Shown piece after piece: positions 51,299 to 61,348 of a stretch of 64,000 bases of DNA. The notes beneath the pieces are model-generated. The model saw nothing but the letters and a program-made list of their open reading frames with translations, was not told where the DNA came from and made no database searches. The translations under genes and the position numbers were made by a program. Origin of the DNA: CAYPAV01 sp964408805 (lineage in GTDB: Bacteria > Pseudomonadota > Alphaproteobacteria > UBA8366); NCBI GenBank assembly GCA_964408805.1, contig CAYPAV010000004.1, positions 62,001 to 126,000 on the forward strand, written 5' to 3'. Numbering within the stretch: position 1 is the first letter of the stretch; each line of letters begins with the position of its first letter.

Positions 51299-53326
51299 TC
51301 AACCGGTCGGAAGCGGCCGGGTGGCCGCTTCCAGCCAAGCGCGTTCGGCCTTCGACAGCCCCTCGCCGAGCTCCGTTCGCACCCGTTCGTGATAGCGGTT
51401 GAGCCAGTCGATTTCGGAAGGGCTCATCAGCGCGGTCTCTACCAAGGCAAGATCAATGGGAGCCAAGGTCAGGGTTTCAAATTCGAGCGTCGGGCGTTCG
51501 GGGTCGGTCAATTCCTCGCATCGACGGACGACGACGAGGTTCTCGATCCGGATGCCATAGGCGTCTGCCTTGTAGTAGCCGGGCTCGTTCGAGACGATCA
51601 TGCCCGGTTCGAGGGCGACCGTGCTCGCCGCCTTCGAAATCCGATGCGGCCCCTCATGGACCCCAAGATAACTGCCGACCCCATGGCCGGTGCCGTGATC
51701 GAAATCGAGACCGGCTCGCCAGAGCGCGGACCGGGCCAGCGTATCGAGCTGGGTTCCCGTGGTCCCTTCGGGAAAGCGCGCCATGGCGATCGCTATATGC
51801 CCCATCAGGACGCGGGTAAAGCGGTCCTTCATCTCCGGCGTCGGCGTGCCGACGACGATGGTGCGGGTGACGTCGGTCGTGCCGTCCGGATATTGAGCAC
51901 CCGAATCGACGAGATACAGCTCGCCTTTTCCGATGGCGCGGTCGGTCTCGGGGGTCGCGTGATAATGCACGACGGCGCCGTTTGGGCCCGCCGACGAGAT
52001 GGTTGGGAAGCTGAGATCGCGAAAGGCGCCGTTTTCGGTTCGGAACGCTTGCAGCCGGTCGGCGGCACTCAGCTCTGAAAGTCCGCCGGCGGGGGCTGCC
52101 TCGGCGAACCAGGCGAGGAAGCGGGTCAAGGCGCCACCGTCGCGAAGATGAGCGGCGCGGGTGCCCGCGATTTCGACCTCGTTCTTGATCGCCTTGGGAA
52201 GCGCACAGGGATCCTCGCCCCGGTCGACTTTGGCGCCGGCGAGGCGATCGAAGACAAATCCGGACGCGGTGGCGGGATCGACGCGAACACGGGCACCCGC
52301 CTCGGCGAGCGCTTCGAGCGAAGGGCCGAAAGCGGCCGCCGGCTGGACCGCGACCGCATTGCCGAGCGCGGCCGTCAATCCGGGCGTGAGCTTCCGGGCA
52401 TCGACGAACCATTCCACGGCGCCGGATTGCCGAAGGATGGCGTATGAGAGCGCGAGCGGCGTGTGACCCACATCGCCGCCTCTGACATTCAGAAGCCAGG
52501 CGATCGAATCGGGCATAGTCAGCACCACGGCCTCGAGGTCTTCCTCGGCGAGTATGGCCCCGATCTCGCCCCGTTTTTCTGCCGAGGATTTGCCGGCATG
52601 TTTCAGTTCATGCGCCCGAATTGGCGCGAGAGGAGCAGCCGGTTGATCTGCCCAGACGGCGTCGATCGGGTTGGCGTCGGCGGGTACCAGCTCCGCACCC
52701 GCCTTCTCGGTCGCTTTCCGGAAGCGCGCGAGCGTGTTTTCGCTGTGAAGCCGGGGATCGTAGCCAAGTTTGGCGCCCGTGTTGAGATGAGCACCGATCC
52801 AGTCGGCGGGTGGCGAATCGGTCAGGTGATGCGGCTCGAATAGCGCGTCGTCGGCCTGTTGGCGAATTTGAAGCGTGTAGCGTCCGTCGACGAAAATCGC
52901 GGCTTTGTCCAAAAGCACGATCGCGAGACCCGCCGACCCCGAAAAACCCGTCAGCCAACGGAGGCGGTCCGCCCGGGGGGCAACGAATTCGCCCTGATAT
53001 TCGTCGGTCCGCGGCACCAGGAAACCGTCCAGTCCGTCCGCCGCGAGATGCCGCCTGAGATTCTCCAGCCGTGCCGCCGGGGGCCGTGTCATGAATCCCG
53101 GATCCGTCGCCGCGGCGATCTCGGCCCGCAAGGCCCGGAGCTGCGCGGCCAGATCATCGTCGGCGTCCCGCACCACCAGTTCGATCCAGGCATCGCCGTT
53201 TTCCGGGGCGCCCACGACGCCGGCGATGATCTCGCGCGCCGCCGCCGCGTCGAGTGTCGCATCCGCCGCCGCCAATTGTTTCGTCAAGGCGTCGTCGCCC
53301 GCATAATTCGGTACCGTGTCGGTCAT
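51299..53326 (-). CDS. Aminopeptidase P family metallopeptidase (M24B)
   Basis: The 675-residue protein has the two creatinase N-domains (FLVPRTDEYQGEFVAPRADR; the second from about 250) and a C-terminal pita-bread domain. The metal ligands are both Asp in LVDSGAQYPDGTTDVTRT, His in GHGVGSYLGVHEG, Glu in VSNEPGYY and Glu in RIENLVVV. It removes an N-terminal residue ahead of proline in the cytoplasm. About 75 helical residues precede the usual start; Met79 (MTRPPAARLENLRR) would give the standard length. The four-base overlap of the upstream ATG with the prmA stop favours the long form. Confidence 0.9.
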   Translation of the reverse strand: MTDTVPNYAGDDALTKQLAAADATLDAAAAREIIAGVVGAPENGDAWIELVVRDADDDLAAQLRALRAEIAAATDPGFMTRPPAARLENLRRHLAADGLDGFLVPRTDEYQGEFVAPRADRLRWLTGFSGSAGLAIVLLDKAAIFVDGRYTLQIRQQADDALFEPHHLTDSPPADWIGAHLNTGAKLGYDPRLHSENTLARFRKATEKAGAELVPADANPIDAVWADQPAAPLAPIRAHELKHAGKSSAEKRGEIGAILAEEDLEAVVLTMPDSIAWLLNVRGGDVGHTPLALSYAILRQSGAVEWFVDARKLTPGLTAALGNAVAVQPAAAFGPSLEALAEAGARVRVDPATASGFVFDRLAGAKVDRGEDPCALPKAIKNEVEIAGTRAAHLRDGGALTRFLAWFAEAAPAGGLSELSAADRLQAFRTENGAFRDLSFPTISSAGPNGAVVHYHATPETDRAIGKGELYLVDSGAQYPDGTTDVTRTIVVGTPTPEMKDRFTRVLMGHIAIAMARFPEGTTGTQLDTLARSALWRAGLDFDHGTGHGVGSYLGVHEGPHRISKAASTVALEPGMIVSNEPGYYKADAYGIRIENLVVVRRCEELTDPERPTLEFETLTLAPIDLALVETALMSPSEIDWLNRYHERVRTELGEGLSKAERAWLEAATRPLPTG

Positions 53327-54237
53327 TCCGGCAAGCTAGTGCCCCGGCCCCTTCGCGACAAGCGCTCGAGGACGAGCGTCGTCCATTCGTCGCAAACGAT
53401 CCTATCGATGAAGGCCAGCCCCTGTCCGCGGTAGGCGGCGCGAACGGCGCGTTCCTGGCTTTCGAGAAAGCCCGAGAGGAGCAATATACCGCCCGGTGCA
53501 AGCCGCCATGCGAGCTCCCTCGCCATTTCGATCAGGGGGAGCGCCAGAATATTCGCCGTGATCAGGTCGTAGGGGGCGGCGCGGCCAATTTCCCGGTGAA
53601 ACAACCCATTGCTTCGGAGAGTCCGCACCATCGGCGTTTGGGCGTTCTCGCGCGCGTTCGCGCGGCTCGTGGCAACGGCGTCGGGATCGATGTCGACGGC
53701 AAGCACCCGTCGGCGCCAAGTCGCGGCCATGGCAAGCGCCAGAATCCCCGACCCACAACCGAGATCCAGCATGCTGCGATGCCGGCCGCCGGCTCGGGCC
53801 AGCCGATCGAGGGCGAGGAGGCAGCCCATGGTGGAGCCGTGCGCACCTGTCCCGAAGGCGGGGCCGGCGTCGATCTCGATGACGATGGCGCCGGCGGGCG
53901 GCCGGCCCTCGAAGTGGCTCGGATGGATGAAATAACGGCCGGCCGCAATGGGGGTGAAGGAACGCTGGTTCTCAGTCACCCAATCGGTTCCGGGCAATGG
54001 CCGGCAGATCACCGGCGGTTCCGGAATGCCGGCAAGCTCCGCCGCCAGCGCCAGGGCCGCCGTCAAGGTGTCGGCATCGGGTTCCGTCGGCAGATAGGCC
54101 TCGATGCGCCAGATTTCGGGGTTTTCGGTCTCGAACTCCGAGGTTGCGCTCGCGAAAGCCTCGATCGCCCGGCAGAAAATTGCCGTCGCCTCGCGCGGCA
54201 CATCGAGAACCAGCGACCAGCCCGCGGGCGTCGTCAT
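53323..54237 (-). CDS. prmA: Ribosomal protein L11 methyltransferase
   Basis: A 304-residue protein with the N-terminal substrate-recognition domain and a class I SAM domain. The ligands are FGTGAHGSTMGCLLAL, LDLGCGSGILALA, VDIDPDAV and the NILALPLIEMA motif (NxLxxPL). It trimethylates ribosomal protein L11. The ATG overlaps the uvrD stop by four bases, and upstream in-frame codons are antisense-like uvrD sequence, so that start is secure. Confidence 0.92.
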   Translation of the reverse strand: MTTPAGWSLVLDVPREATAIFCRAIEAFASATSEFETENPEIWRIEAYLPTEPDADTLTAALALAAELAGIPEPPVICRPLPGTDWVTENQRSFTPIAAGRYFIHPSHFEGRPPAGAIVIEIDAGPAFGTGAHGSTMGCLLALDRLARAGGRHRSMLDLGCGSGILALAMAATWRRRVLAVDIDPDAVATSRANARENAQTPMVRTLRSNGLFHREIGRAAPYDLITANILALPLIEMARELAWRLAPGGILLLSGFLESQERAVRAAYRGQGLAFIDRIVCDEWTTLVLERLSRRGRGTSLPE

Positions 54238-56546
54238 ACGTCCTCGGGCCGACCGACGAATTGCGCCATGACTTTCTTGGTGCCGGCCTTGTCGAAGGCG
54301 ATGGTGAGATGTCCGCCGTTGACCGCCTCGACCGTGCCCATGCCGAATTTCTGGTGGAAACAACGTTCGCCGGCGTTGAAGTCGGCCGATTCCCGAATCG
54401 GCTGGGCCGTTCCCTCGACCGTCCGCGGTTCTTGGCGGCGTTGCTTGAACCGTTGCCAGCCGGGACCGCCGACTGTTAGGCTAAAACGATCGCCGTCATC
54501 CCCGCCGAGCCCGCCGGGGAATGCGGTGCCGGTTACCTCGCTCTCATGCTCCACGTGATCGCCGGGCAATTCTCCGACGAAGCGGGATGGAATCGAGCTC
54601 TGCCAGAGATTGTGAACGCGCCGGTTGGCGGCGTGCGAGATGTCGACCCGGCGGCGCGCCCGGGTGAGGCCGACATAGGCGAGGCGGCGCTCCTCCTCCA
54701 AGGCGCTGGTGCCGCCTTCGTCCAGAGCGCGCCTGTGAGGGAAGAGTTCCTCTTCCCAGCCGGGTAGGAAGACGACGTCGAATTCCAGTCCCTTGGCGCT
54801 GTGAAGGGTCATCAGGCTGACCATCTCGTCGCGCCCGTTGTCGGTGTTCTCCATCACCAGGCTGACATGTTCAAGAAACTCGGCGAGAGACTCGTAATCC
54901 TCCATTGCGACGATCAGTTCCTTCAAATTGTCGAGGCGCCCAGCGGCGTCGGCCTGTTTCTTGACGCGCAACTGCCACATCTCCGTATAGCCCGACTCGT
55001 CGAGCACGGTCTCCGCGAGTTCGGTGTGATCGGCCGTCTCCGCGAGGCGCCGCCAGCGTTCGAAATCGTCGATGATGGCGGCCAATGCGCGTTTCGCCTG
55101 GGGGCGTAGTTCGTCGGTCGAAAGCACATCGAGTACTGCGGCATGGAGCGACCGGTCGCCGGCGCGGGCAATTTCGTGCAGGGTCTGAAGGGTCGTCTTG
55201 CCCACCCCTCGGGTCGGTTTGTTGACGATTCGTTCGAAGGCGAGGTCATCATCCGGCTGGCGAATGACGCGGAGATAGGCGATGGCGTCGCGAATCTCGA
55301 CGCGCTCGTAGAAGCGCGGGCCGCCGACCACGCGATACGGAAGGCCAAGCGTGATGAAACGTTCCTCGAACTCGCGGGTCTGGAAGCCGGCGCGGATCAG
55401 GATGGCTATTTCGTTGAGCGAGGTGCCGTCCTTTTGCAGGGTCTCGATCTCGTCGCCGATCATGCGGGCCTCGGCCTCGCCGTCCCAGACGCCGCGGACG
55501 GTCAGGCGGTCGCCCGCATCGGCCTCGGTCCAGAGCGTCTTGCCGAGCCGGCCCTCGTTGTGGGCGATCAGGCCCGATGCGGCGGCAAGGATTTCGGGAG
55601 TCGAGCGGTAATTCCGCTCCAGCCGGATGATTCGCGCGCCCGGAAAATCCTTTTCGAAGCGAAGGATGTTGCCAACCTCGGCCCCGCGCCAGCCATAGAT
55701 CGATTGGTCGTCGTCGCCGACACAGCAGATGTTCTTGTGCTTCTGGGCGAGCAGGCGGAGCCATAGATACTGTGCCACGTTGGTGTCCTGATACTCGTCC
55801 ACCAGGATATATTGGAAGAGGTGCTGATAGTCCTTCAGGATATCCGGCGCTTCGGTGAATACGGTCAAGCAGTGCAGCAGAAGATCGCCGAAATCGGCGG
55901 CGTTCAATGTCTGGAGCCGCGCCTGATAGTCGGTATAGATCTGACGCGCGCGGCCGTTCGCGAATTCGCCCGCCTCGCCGGCGGATACCTTGTCGGGCGT
56001 CAGTCCTTTGTCCTTCCAGCGCTGGATCAAGCCGGAGAGCGCCCGCGCCGGCCAGCGTTTCTCGTCGATATCCTCGGCCTGGAGAAGCTGTTTCAGAAGG
56101 CGGACCTGATCGTCCGCATCGAGGATCGTGAAATCCGGGCGAAGACCTACGACCTCCGCGTGCCGGCGCAGGATACGGGCCCCCAAGGCATGGAACGTGC
56201 CGAGCCAGAGACCCTCGACGGCGCCGCCGATCAGTCCTTCGACCCGGTCGCGCATTTCGCGCGCCGCCTTGTTAGTGAAGGTGACCGCAAGTACCTGATA
56301 GGGTCGTGCCCGGCCGAGATGGAGGAGATGGCTGAGCCGCGTCGTCAGCACCCGCGTCTTCCCCGTCCCGGCCCCCGCCAGCACGAGTACGGGTCCGTCC
56401 AGCGCCTCGACCGCTTCCCGCTGGGCAGTATTCAGCGAATCGAGATAGGGTGCTGCCGCGGAGGCGGTCGGCATGACAGGCGAACCCATTGACGCTGCAA
56501 TGATTTCTCCTTCGTCGAGGGGATCGTCGTCGAGTGGGTCGCTCAT
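54234..56546 (-). CDS. uvrD: ATP-dependent DNA helicase UvrD/PcrA
   Basis: A superfamily 1A helicase (770 residues). Motifs I (LVLAGAGTGKTRVLT), Ia (TFTNKAAREM), II (LVDEYQDTN), III (VGDDDQSIYGWRGA), IV (RLERNYRS), V (MTLHSAKGLEFDVVFLPGWEE) and VI (YVGLTRARRR) are in order. The last 60 residues form a Tudor-like KOW domain (HQKFGMGTVEAVNGGHLTI) known to contact RNA polymerase. It acts in nucleotide-excision and mismatch repair. First gene of the uvrD-prmA-pepP run. Confidence 0.93.
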   Translation of the reverse strand: MSDPLDDDPLDEGEIIAASMGSPVMPTASAAAPYLDSLNTAQREAVEALDGPVLVLAGAGTGKTRVLTTRLSHLLHLGRARPYQVLAVTFTNKAAREMRDRVEGLIGGAVEGLWLGTFHALGARILRRHAEVVGLRPDFTILDADDQVRLLKQLLQAEDIDEKRWPARALSGLIQRWKDKGLTPDKVSAGEAGEFANGRARQIYTDYQARLQTLNAADFGDLLLHCLTVFTEAPDILKDYQHLFQYILVDEYQDTNVAQYLWLRLLAQKHKNICCVGDDDQSIYGWRGAEVGNILRFEKDFPGARIIRLERNYRSTPEILAAASGLIAHNEGRLGKTLWTEADAGDRLTVRGVWDGEAEARMIGDEIETLQKDGTSLNEIAILIRAGFQTREFEERFITLGLPYRVVGGPRFYERVEIRDAIAYLRVIRQPDDDLAFERIVNKPTRGVGKTTLQTLHEIARAGDRSLHAAVLDVLSTDELRPQAKRALAAIIDDFERWRRLAETADHTELAETVLDESGYTEMWQLRVKKQADAAGRLDNLKELIVAMEDYESLAEFLEHVSLVMENTDNGRDEMVSLMTLHSAKGLEFDVVFLPGWEEELFPHRRALDEGGTSALEEERRLAYVGLTRARRRVDISHAANRRVHNLWQSSIPSRFVGELPGDHVEHESEVTGTAFPGGLGGDDGDRFSLTVGGPGWQRFKQRRQEPRTVEGTAQPIRESADFNAGERCFHQKFGMGTVEAVNGGHLTIAFDKAGTKKVMAQFVGRPEDV

Positions 56547-56651
56547 CGGCGGAGTATAACATGATGGTCAGGAACGGAAGCCCGATCACGATTTCGCGTG
56601 AGGCGGGTGCGCCGAGCCCCAAACCGATGTAGCCTGGGGAATCGAGGGAGT

Positions 56652-57679
56652 ATGACCATGGGGCATCGATACCTAATTCTGGAACGCTGGCGCCCGTTTA
56701 TCTTCGGCGGGTTGCTCCTTGCGGCTGTTATAGCGGTCTCACCGCCCGCGACCGGGGCCGAATTAAAAACGAAACAGGTCTTCGACGCCGTGGTGCGCCT
56801 CGTCGCCGAAATCCCGGCGGCGGCGCGGACGGCGGCGCATCTCGGCACCCAACGCGCCGGCCATGCCGTCGTCATCGACTCCGACGGGCTGGCGCTCACC
56901 ATCGGCTATCTGATCCTGGAGGCCGAGACCGTTCACCTGACCCCGGCGGGCGGCAAGGCGGTGCCGGCGCGGATCCTGGCCTATGATCACGGGACCGGGT
57001 TCGGTCTCGTTCGGGCGCTCGGCCCGCTTGGCGTGAAGCCGATCCGGTTCGGCGTTCGGCCGCCGCTGGCAAAGGGACCCACGCGCTTGTCGTGGGGCAT
57101 GGCGGGACAGACACGGCGATGGCGGTTCGCGTTGTCTCACGCCGCGATTTCGCGGGGTATTGGGAATATCTATTGGAGGACGCGCTCTTCACCTCGCCGT
57201 CCTTTCCGGTGTTCGGCGGCGCCGCGCTGATCGATTCCGGTGGCCGCCTGATCGGGATCGGCTCCTTGATCGTGCCCGATGCGGCGGGCCCCGAAACCCG
57301 GATTGCCGGCAACATGTTCGTGCCGATCAATGCCTTGAAGCCCATTCTGGGCGATCTTCTCGCCAAGGGCCGCGCGGTGGGCCGGGGACATCCTTGGGTC
57401 GGGGTCTATACGGCGGAAATGGGGGGACATCTTTTCGTCCGTCGGGTCGCCGACGATGGGCCGGCCGCGCGGGCGGGCATTCGACCGGGCGACATCACCG
57501 TCTCGGTGGCGGGTCAGGGGATCGCCGGGCAGGTTGATTTTTACCGCAAGCTCTGGGCCGACCGGAAACCCGGCGCGGTCATCGAACTTCAGATTCTGCG
57601 ATCAGGCGCAGGGGTCCGGAATCTGCGGGTCACCTCGGGCGATCGCTACGATTGGCTGAACCTTTCGCGGGGTAATTGA
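56652..57679 (+). pseudogene. HtrA-like trypsin/PDZ protein, frameshifted and lacking the catalytic triad
   Basis: Two frames together give one protein: a signal-anchor (about residues 19-36), a trypsin-like beta-barrel, then a PDZ domain (WVGVYTAEMG, RAGIRPGDITVSVAGQGI). The first frame holds to LAKG at about 57075. The second continues with THALVVGHGGTDTAMAVRVV and is then intact to the stop. One missing base next to the GGG at 57074-57076 explains the break. Even without the shift, the usual catalytic His, Asp and GNSGG serine are replaced by LTIGYLIL, HGTGFGL and FGGAAL, so it would be a pseudo-protease. Either a real decayed gene or a one-base sequence error. Confidence 0.6.
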
Positions 57680-57683
57680 CCGT

Positions 57684-59456
57684 TTATTCGCGGTCTTCCT
57701 CGTCGGCGCGGCTTGCGAGAATGGCGCGGCGATAGGCCATCATCACGTCGCGTTGGTGCACCACGCCCATCAGGCGCATCGATGTCTGGTCCTGGACCAC
57801 CGCGATATGGTCGTCTTCCTCGGTCTGCATGCGCTGCATTGCCGCACCCAGATCTTCCCCCACCTCGAGAACCGGCGGGTGCAGGCGGGCCACGTCCTGG
57901 GCATTCAGCAGGAGGTCGATTTCCGTATCGAAGGCGCTGTCGGCGAGGTCGTGGAGCGTGATCGTGCCATGAAGGCCATCCGCCGGGTCAACCACATAGA
58001 GCGTGCCATAGCTGGCGGCGCCCAGTTTCTCGCGGACCTCTCGCATGCTGGCACCGGGAAGCACGGTAACGGCGTCGTCGGTCATGATCTCGGTGATGCG
58101 AACACTTCGAAGGACTTGCTGCTCGCGGCCCTCGCGCACGTTCAGACCGCGCCGGTCGAGCTGCCAGGTAAAGAAGGAATGCTTGAAGACGCCGCGGGTG
58201 AGCAGGGTCGAAATGACGGTTGCCACCATCACCGCGACGGTGAGGGCGTAATCGCCGGTCAATTCGAAGATCATCAAAATGGTGGAGATCGGCGCACCCA
58301 GGACCGCGCCCGCGACCGCACCCATGCCGACGATGGTGTAGGCGCCGTGTCCGGAGGAAAATTCAGGGAAGACGCTGGTTGCGATGATGCCAAACGCACC
58401 CCCCAGCATCGCGCCGAGAAAGAGCGAGGGCGAGAACACCCCGCCGCCAAATCCCGCGCCGAGGCTGATCGCCGTGGCCGCCGTTTTCGCCACCAATAGG
58501 CCGATCAGCAGAGAAAGTGCGAGCGTCTCATTGAGGGCGGCATCGGTCGCCGCGTATCCGACTCCCAGCACTTGAGGGTATGCAAGTGCGATCAGGCCGA
58601 CCGCCAGGCCGCCGATCGCCGGCCGCGTCCAGTCCGGCGGCTGGATGCGCCCGAAGGTTGCCTGGACGACCGCCACGGATCGCATGAAGACGACCGCGAC
58701 AAGGGCGCTGACCACGCCGAGCAGGGCGAAGGCGGGAAATTCCAGAAATGATTCGATCTGATGTCCGAAGATGGTGAAGGCCGCGAAATCGCCGAAATAT
58801 CCACGCGACACCATGGTTCCCGCGACTGAGGCGATGACCACCGGAGCGAAGGCGCCAAGGGCATAATGGCCGACGACCACCTCCAGCGCGAAGAAGACGC
58901 CGGCGATAGGCGCGTTGAACGAGGCCGCGACGGCGGCGGCGACCCCGCAGCCGAGAAGCGTCCGGGCGAGCGATCGCCCAAGATGCAGTTTTTCCGCCAC
59001 CCAAGCGCTGAGCGAGGCGCCGAGATGAACGACCGGTCCCTCCCGGCCGGTCGAGGCACCGGCACCGATTGAAAGGGCGCTGGCCGCGGCCGAAGCGAGT
59101 CCCGCGCGGAGGCTCATCTGGCCGTCCTTTATGGCATTCGCCTCGATCGCATCGGCGACCCCGTGTATCCGCCCGCCCGGCAAGGCGAATTTCACGAATA
59201 GCCCGACCGCCAATCCGCCAAGCGTCGTCGAGAGCAGGATACGCCACCACGCGATCCGTTCGAGCTGGCCGACGATCCGATCGTAGCCGGCCTCGATCGC
59301 GACTGTCTGGACGGCCGAAATGGCCTCGCGAAAGACGATCGCCGAGCCGCCACCGAGCAGGCCGATCAGGACTGCGAGAATGAAAAGGATGAACTGTTCA
59401 TGGCCGACGAGCCGGCCAATCCGAGTCAGGTAGGGGGCGATGTTGGTTGGTCGCAA
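57684..59456 (-). CDS. ClC-family chloride channel/antiporter with CBS domains
   Basis: The 590-residue protein has a complete ClC core (to about 430) and two CBS domains at the C-terminus (ITEIMTDDAVTVLPG and VARLHPPVLEVGED). The selectivity loops are GAGASTGREGPVVHLGA, whose GREGP glutamate is the gating/proton glutamate, then GAGFGGGVFSPSLFLGA. The retained gate glutamate is consistent with either a Cl-/H+ exchanger or a channel. CBS pairs usually sense adenine nucleotides. It converges on the pseudo-protease with a four-base gap. Confidence 0.9.
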   Translation of the reverse strand: MRPTNIAPYLTRIGRLVGHEQFILFILAVLIGLLGGGSAIVFREAISAVQTVAIEAGYDRIVGQLERIAWWRILLSTTLGGLAVGLFVKFALPGGRIHGVADAIEANAIKDGQMSLRAGLASAAASALSIGAGASTGREGPVVHLGASLSAWVAEKLHLGRSLARTLLGCGVAAAVAASFNAPIAGVFFALEVVVGHYALGAFAPVVIASVAGTMVSRGYFGDFAAFTIFGHQIESFLEFPAFALLGVVSALVAVVFMRSVAVVQATFGRIQPPDWTRPAIGGLAVGLIALAYPQVLGVGYAATDAALNETLALSLLIGLLVAKTAATAISLGAGFGGGVFSPSLFLGAMLGGAFGIIATSVFPEFSSGHGAYTIVGMGAVAGAVLGAPISTILMIFELTGDYALTVAVMVATVISTLLTRGVFKHSFFTWQLDRRGLNVREGREQQVLRSVRITEIMTDDAVTVLPGASMREVREKLGAASYGTLYVVDPADGLHGTITLHDLADSAFDTEIDLLLNAQDVARLHPPVLEVGEDLGAAMQRMQTEEDDHIAVVQDQTSMRLMGVVHQRDVMMAYRRAILASRADEEDRE

Positions 59457-59530
59457 GGCAGCCTGAAAGCGGTGAAATTAGAAAGGCTTACCTTAACTCA
59501 ATTCGGGACGCGTTCAACCCCGGCGACGCT

Positions 59531-60580
59531 TCAGTTTATGGCGCCGCCCGCGGTCTCCGTCTCGTCGACCACTTTGTTCCGGCCGGTCCGCTTGGCGTGG
59601 TAGAGTCCGTCGTCGGCGCGTTGGATGAGATCGACCAGCGCCTCGCCGGCGCGATACTCGGCAATTCCAATCGAAATCGTGATCTGGCTGAGTTCCTCGC
59701 CCGTTTGCTTCTTGCGGAACCTCTTCGAACCGACCGATTCCCGTATCTTCTCCCCCAGACCGCGGCTGCCGCGGAGGTTCGTATTGGGCAGAATGATCGC
59801 GAATTCTTCACCGCCGTATCGTGCCGCTGTGTCGGATTCCTTGACCGTCGAGGCCAAGGTGTGCGCCACCAGCCGCAGCACGTCGTCGCCCGTCTGGTGG
59901 CCGTAATTATCGTTGAACTTCTTGAAGTGATCGATGTCGGCCAGCATCAGGGTCAACGGCGTATGGTTCTCCATCGAGTGCAGGACCGCGGTGCGCAGGT
60001 GAATATCGAAATATTTCCGATTGGCGATGCCGGTGAGCGCGTCGGTCATGGCCTCGCGACGGATTTCCTCGAGATTGCGGCGCAAGGTCTCGATTTCCGA
60101 CGTCGTCAAATGGAGCCGTTCCTCGAGACTGCGGCTATGCGCCAGCATCCTGTTGGTATCGTTGGCCAGCGAGTCGGCGATGGTTGCCAGTTCATCCGTG
60201 GATTCCGCACCTCGAATGTCGTCGATCTTCTGCTCGAGCGATTCGCTATAGGACTGCGTGCCGTCGGAGACCTCGGCCAAGGTAACACTCATTTCCATGG
60301 CCGAAGTGCCGATTTGCTCGCTCGCCGCCTGAATCCGCGCGCCCTCTTCGGAATAGCCGAAGAAACGTTCGAAGATTTCCGCGTTGTGATGGTTATCGAA
60401 GACCGCGTCCTCGGCGATCATCTTGTCGATCATGTTGATCAGATCCGGATGGCGTCCGGTAAGATAGGTGTACCAAATAGTAAAGTTCTGGGGGGTCGAC
60501 GGGATATTCCGCGACGCCATCTGTTCTAACGCCTTTAAGGCGTTCTCCTTGGCGACTTCCGCGTTGTCGGGATGATCCAC
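59531..60580 (-). CDS. GGDEF diguanylate cyclase
   Basis: The 349-residue cytoplasmic protein has an N-terminal helical region (about 1-175, ending in a coiled coil from 130). The GGDEF domain follows, with DALTGIANRKYFD, LADIDHFKKFNDNYGHQTGDDVL and the active-site GGEEF at 256-260, so it should make c-di-GMP. The RxxD inhibitory site five residues earlier reads KESD, so product inhibition is probably weak. The N-terminus has no recognised sensor domain. A single-gene unit. Confidence 0.88.
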   Translation of the reverse strand: MDHPDNAEVAKENALKALEQMASRNIPSTPQNFTIWYTYLTGRHPDLINMIDKMIAEDAVFDNHHNAEIFERFFGYSEEGARIQAASEQIGTSAMEMSVTLAEVSDGTQSYSESLEQKIDDIRGAESTDELATIADSLANDTNRMLAHSRSLEERLHLTTSEIETLRRNLEEIRREAMTDALTGIANRKYFDIHLRTAVLHSMENHTPLTLMLADIDHFKKFNDNYGHQTGDDVLRLVAHTLASTVKESDTAARYGGEEFAIILPNTNLRGSRGLGEKIRESVGSKRFRKKQTGEELSQITISIGIAEYRAGEALVDLIQRADDGLYHAKRTGRNKVVDETETAGGAIN

Positions 60581-60691
60581 CCGAATTCCCCTGGACTATT
60601 CCTGTTTTCCCGGTCATTCCGCCGGAACGAACGGGTTACGATAACAAATACCCTTCCGCTTGCGAAAGCCTCTGGGAAAAATATTGCCGCT

Positions 60692-61180
60692 CTAGCGGCG
60701 AATTTCAATTCTACGCCCGGCTCTTTCCGGCGGCGGCAACGCGCTGTGCGACGCATGGACCGCGTGCAGCCGTTGGAAAATATCGTCCGGCATGGGGCCG
60801 ACGCGGCGAATCGAAAGATCGATGTGCAATGACAGAATCTCGTTGGTCGCGGCGAGGTAGCCTTCTGTGCCGTGGTACATCTCGTGCCAGAAGTGGATTC
60901 TCTTCTCGTCGAAATCGAGCACCCGTGTCGCGAAGCGCAGCGGGTCGCCCTCCTTCACTTCCTGTTTGTAGGTCACATTCATGTCGGCGACGAAGGTGGT
61001 GCTGTTGTTCCGCGTCTTGTGATCGTGGGTCAAGCGAAGATAGTCCAGCAGCGCGTCCGTCGCATGGTCGAAGGCCAGGACGTAGAATGCCACGTTCATA
61101 TGGCCGTTATAGTCGATCCATTCGGGAAGCACCGTTTCCGAATGGAGCGCCAGAGGCGCGGGTATATCGATCTGGTTCAT
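60692..61180 (-). CDS. Hot-dog thioesterase (4HBT type)
   Basis: A single hot-dog domain of 162 residues. WIDYNGHMNVAFYVLAFDHATD contains the family's Asn-Gly-His-Met-Asn and the Asp near the catalytic position. TFVADMNVTYKQEVKEGDPL is the second strand. The wording matches acyl-CoA thioesterases of the betainyl/carnitinyl-CoA kind and YbgC relatives, so hydrolysis of a short acyl-CoA is likely. The start is the Met of MNQIDIPAP; codons upstream overlap the next gene's leader and are not protein-like. Confidence 0.82.
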   Translation of the reverse strand: MNQIDIPAPLALHSETVLPEWIDYNGHMNVAFYVLAFDHATDALLDYLRLTHDHKTRNNSTTFVADMNVTYKQEVKEGDPLRFATRVLDFDEKRIHFWHEMYHGTEGYLAATNEILSLHIDLSIRRVGPMPDDIFQRLHAVHASHSALPPPERAGRRIEIRR

Positions 61181-61348
61181 GGGCGGCAACCTAGTCGTCC
61201 GGACCGGCGATTGGCAAGCGTGACGCCCGTGTCCACGCGGAGATGCGTCGATGAGATGCCGCAGGGGGTGTTTGGAATCTTCCTGATAATTCGCCATACT
61301 GACGTCAAGGGACCGATTGTTCTCGAGGACAAATGCCGGGGGCCCGAA

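Noticed and set aside
57060..57110. Third selenoprotein at the HtrA-like gene
   Set aside because: The break is a change of frame, not an in-frame TGA, and no SECIS hairpin follows.
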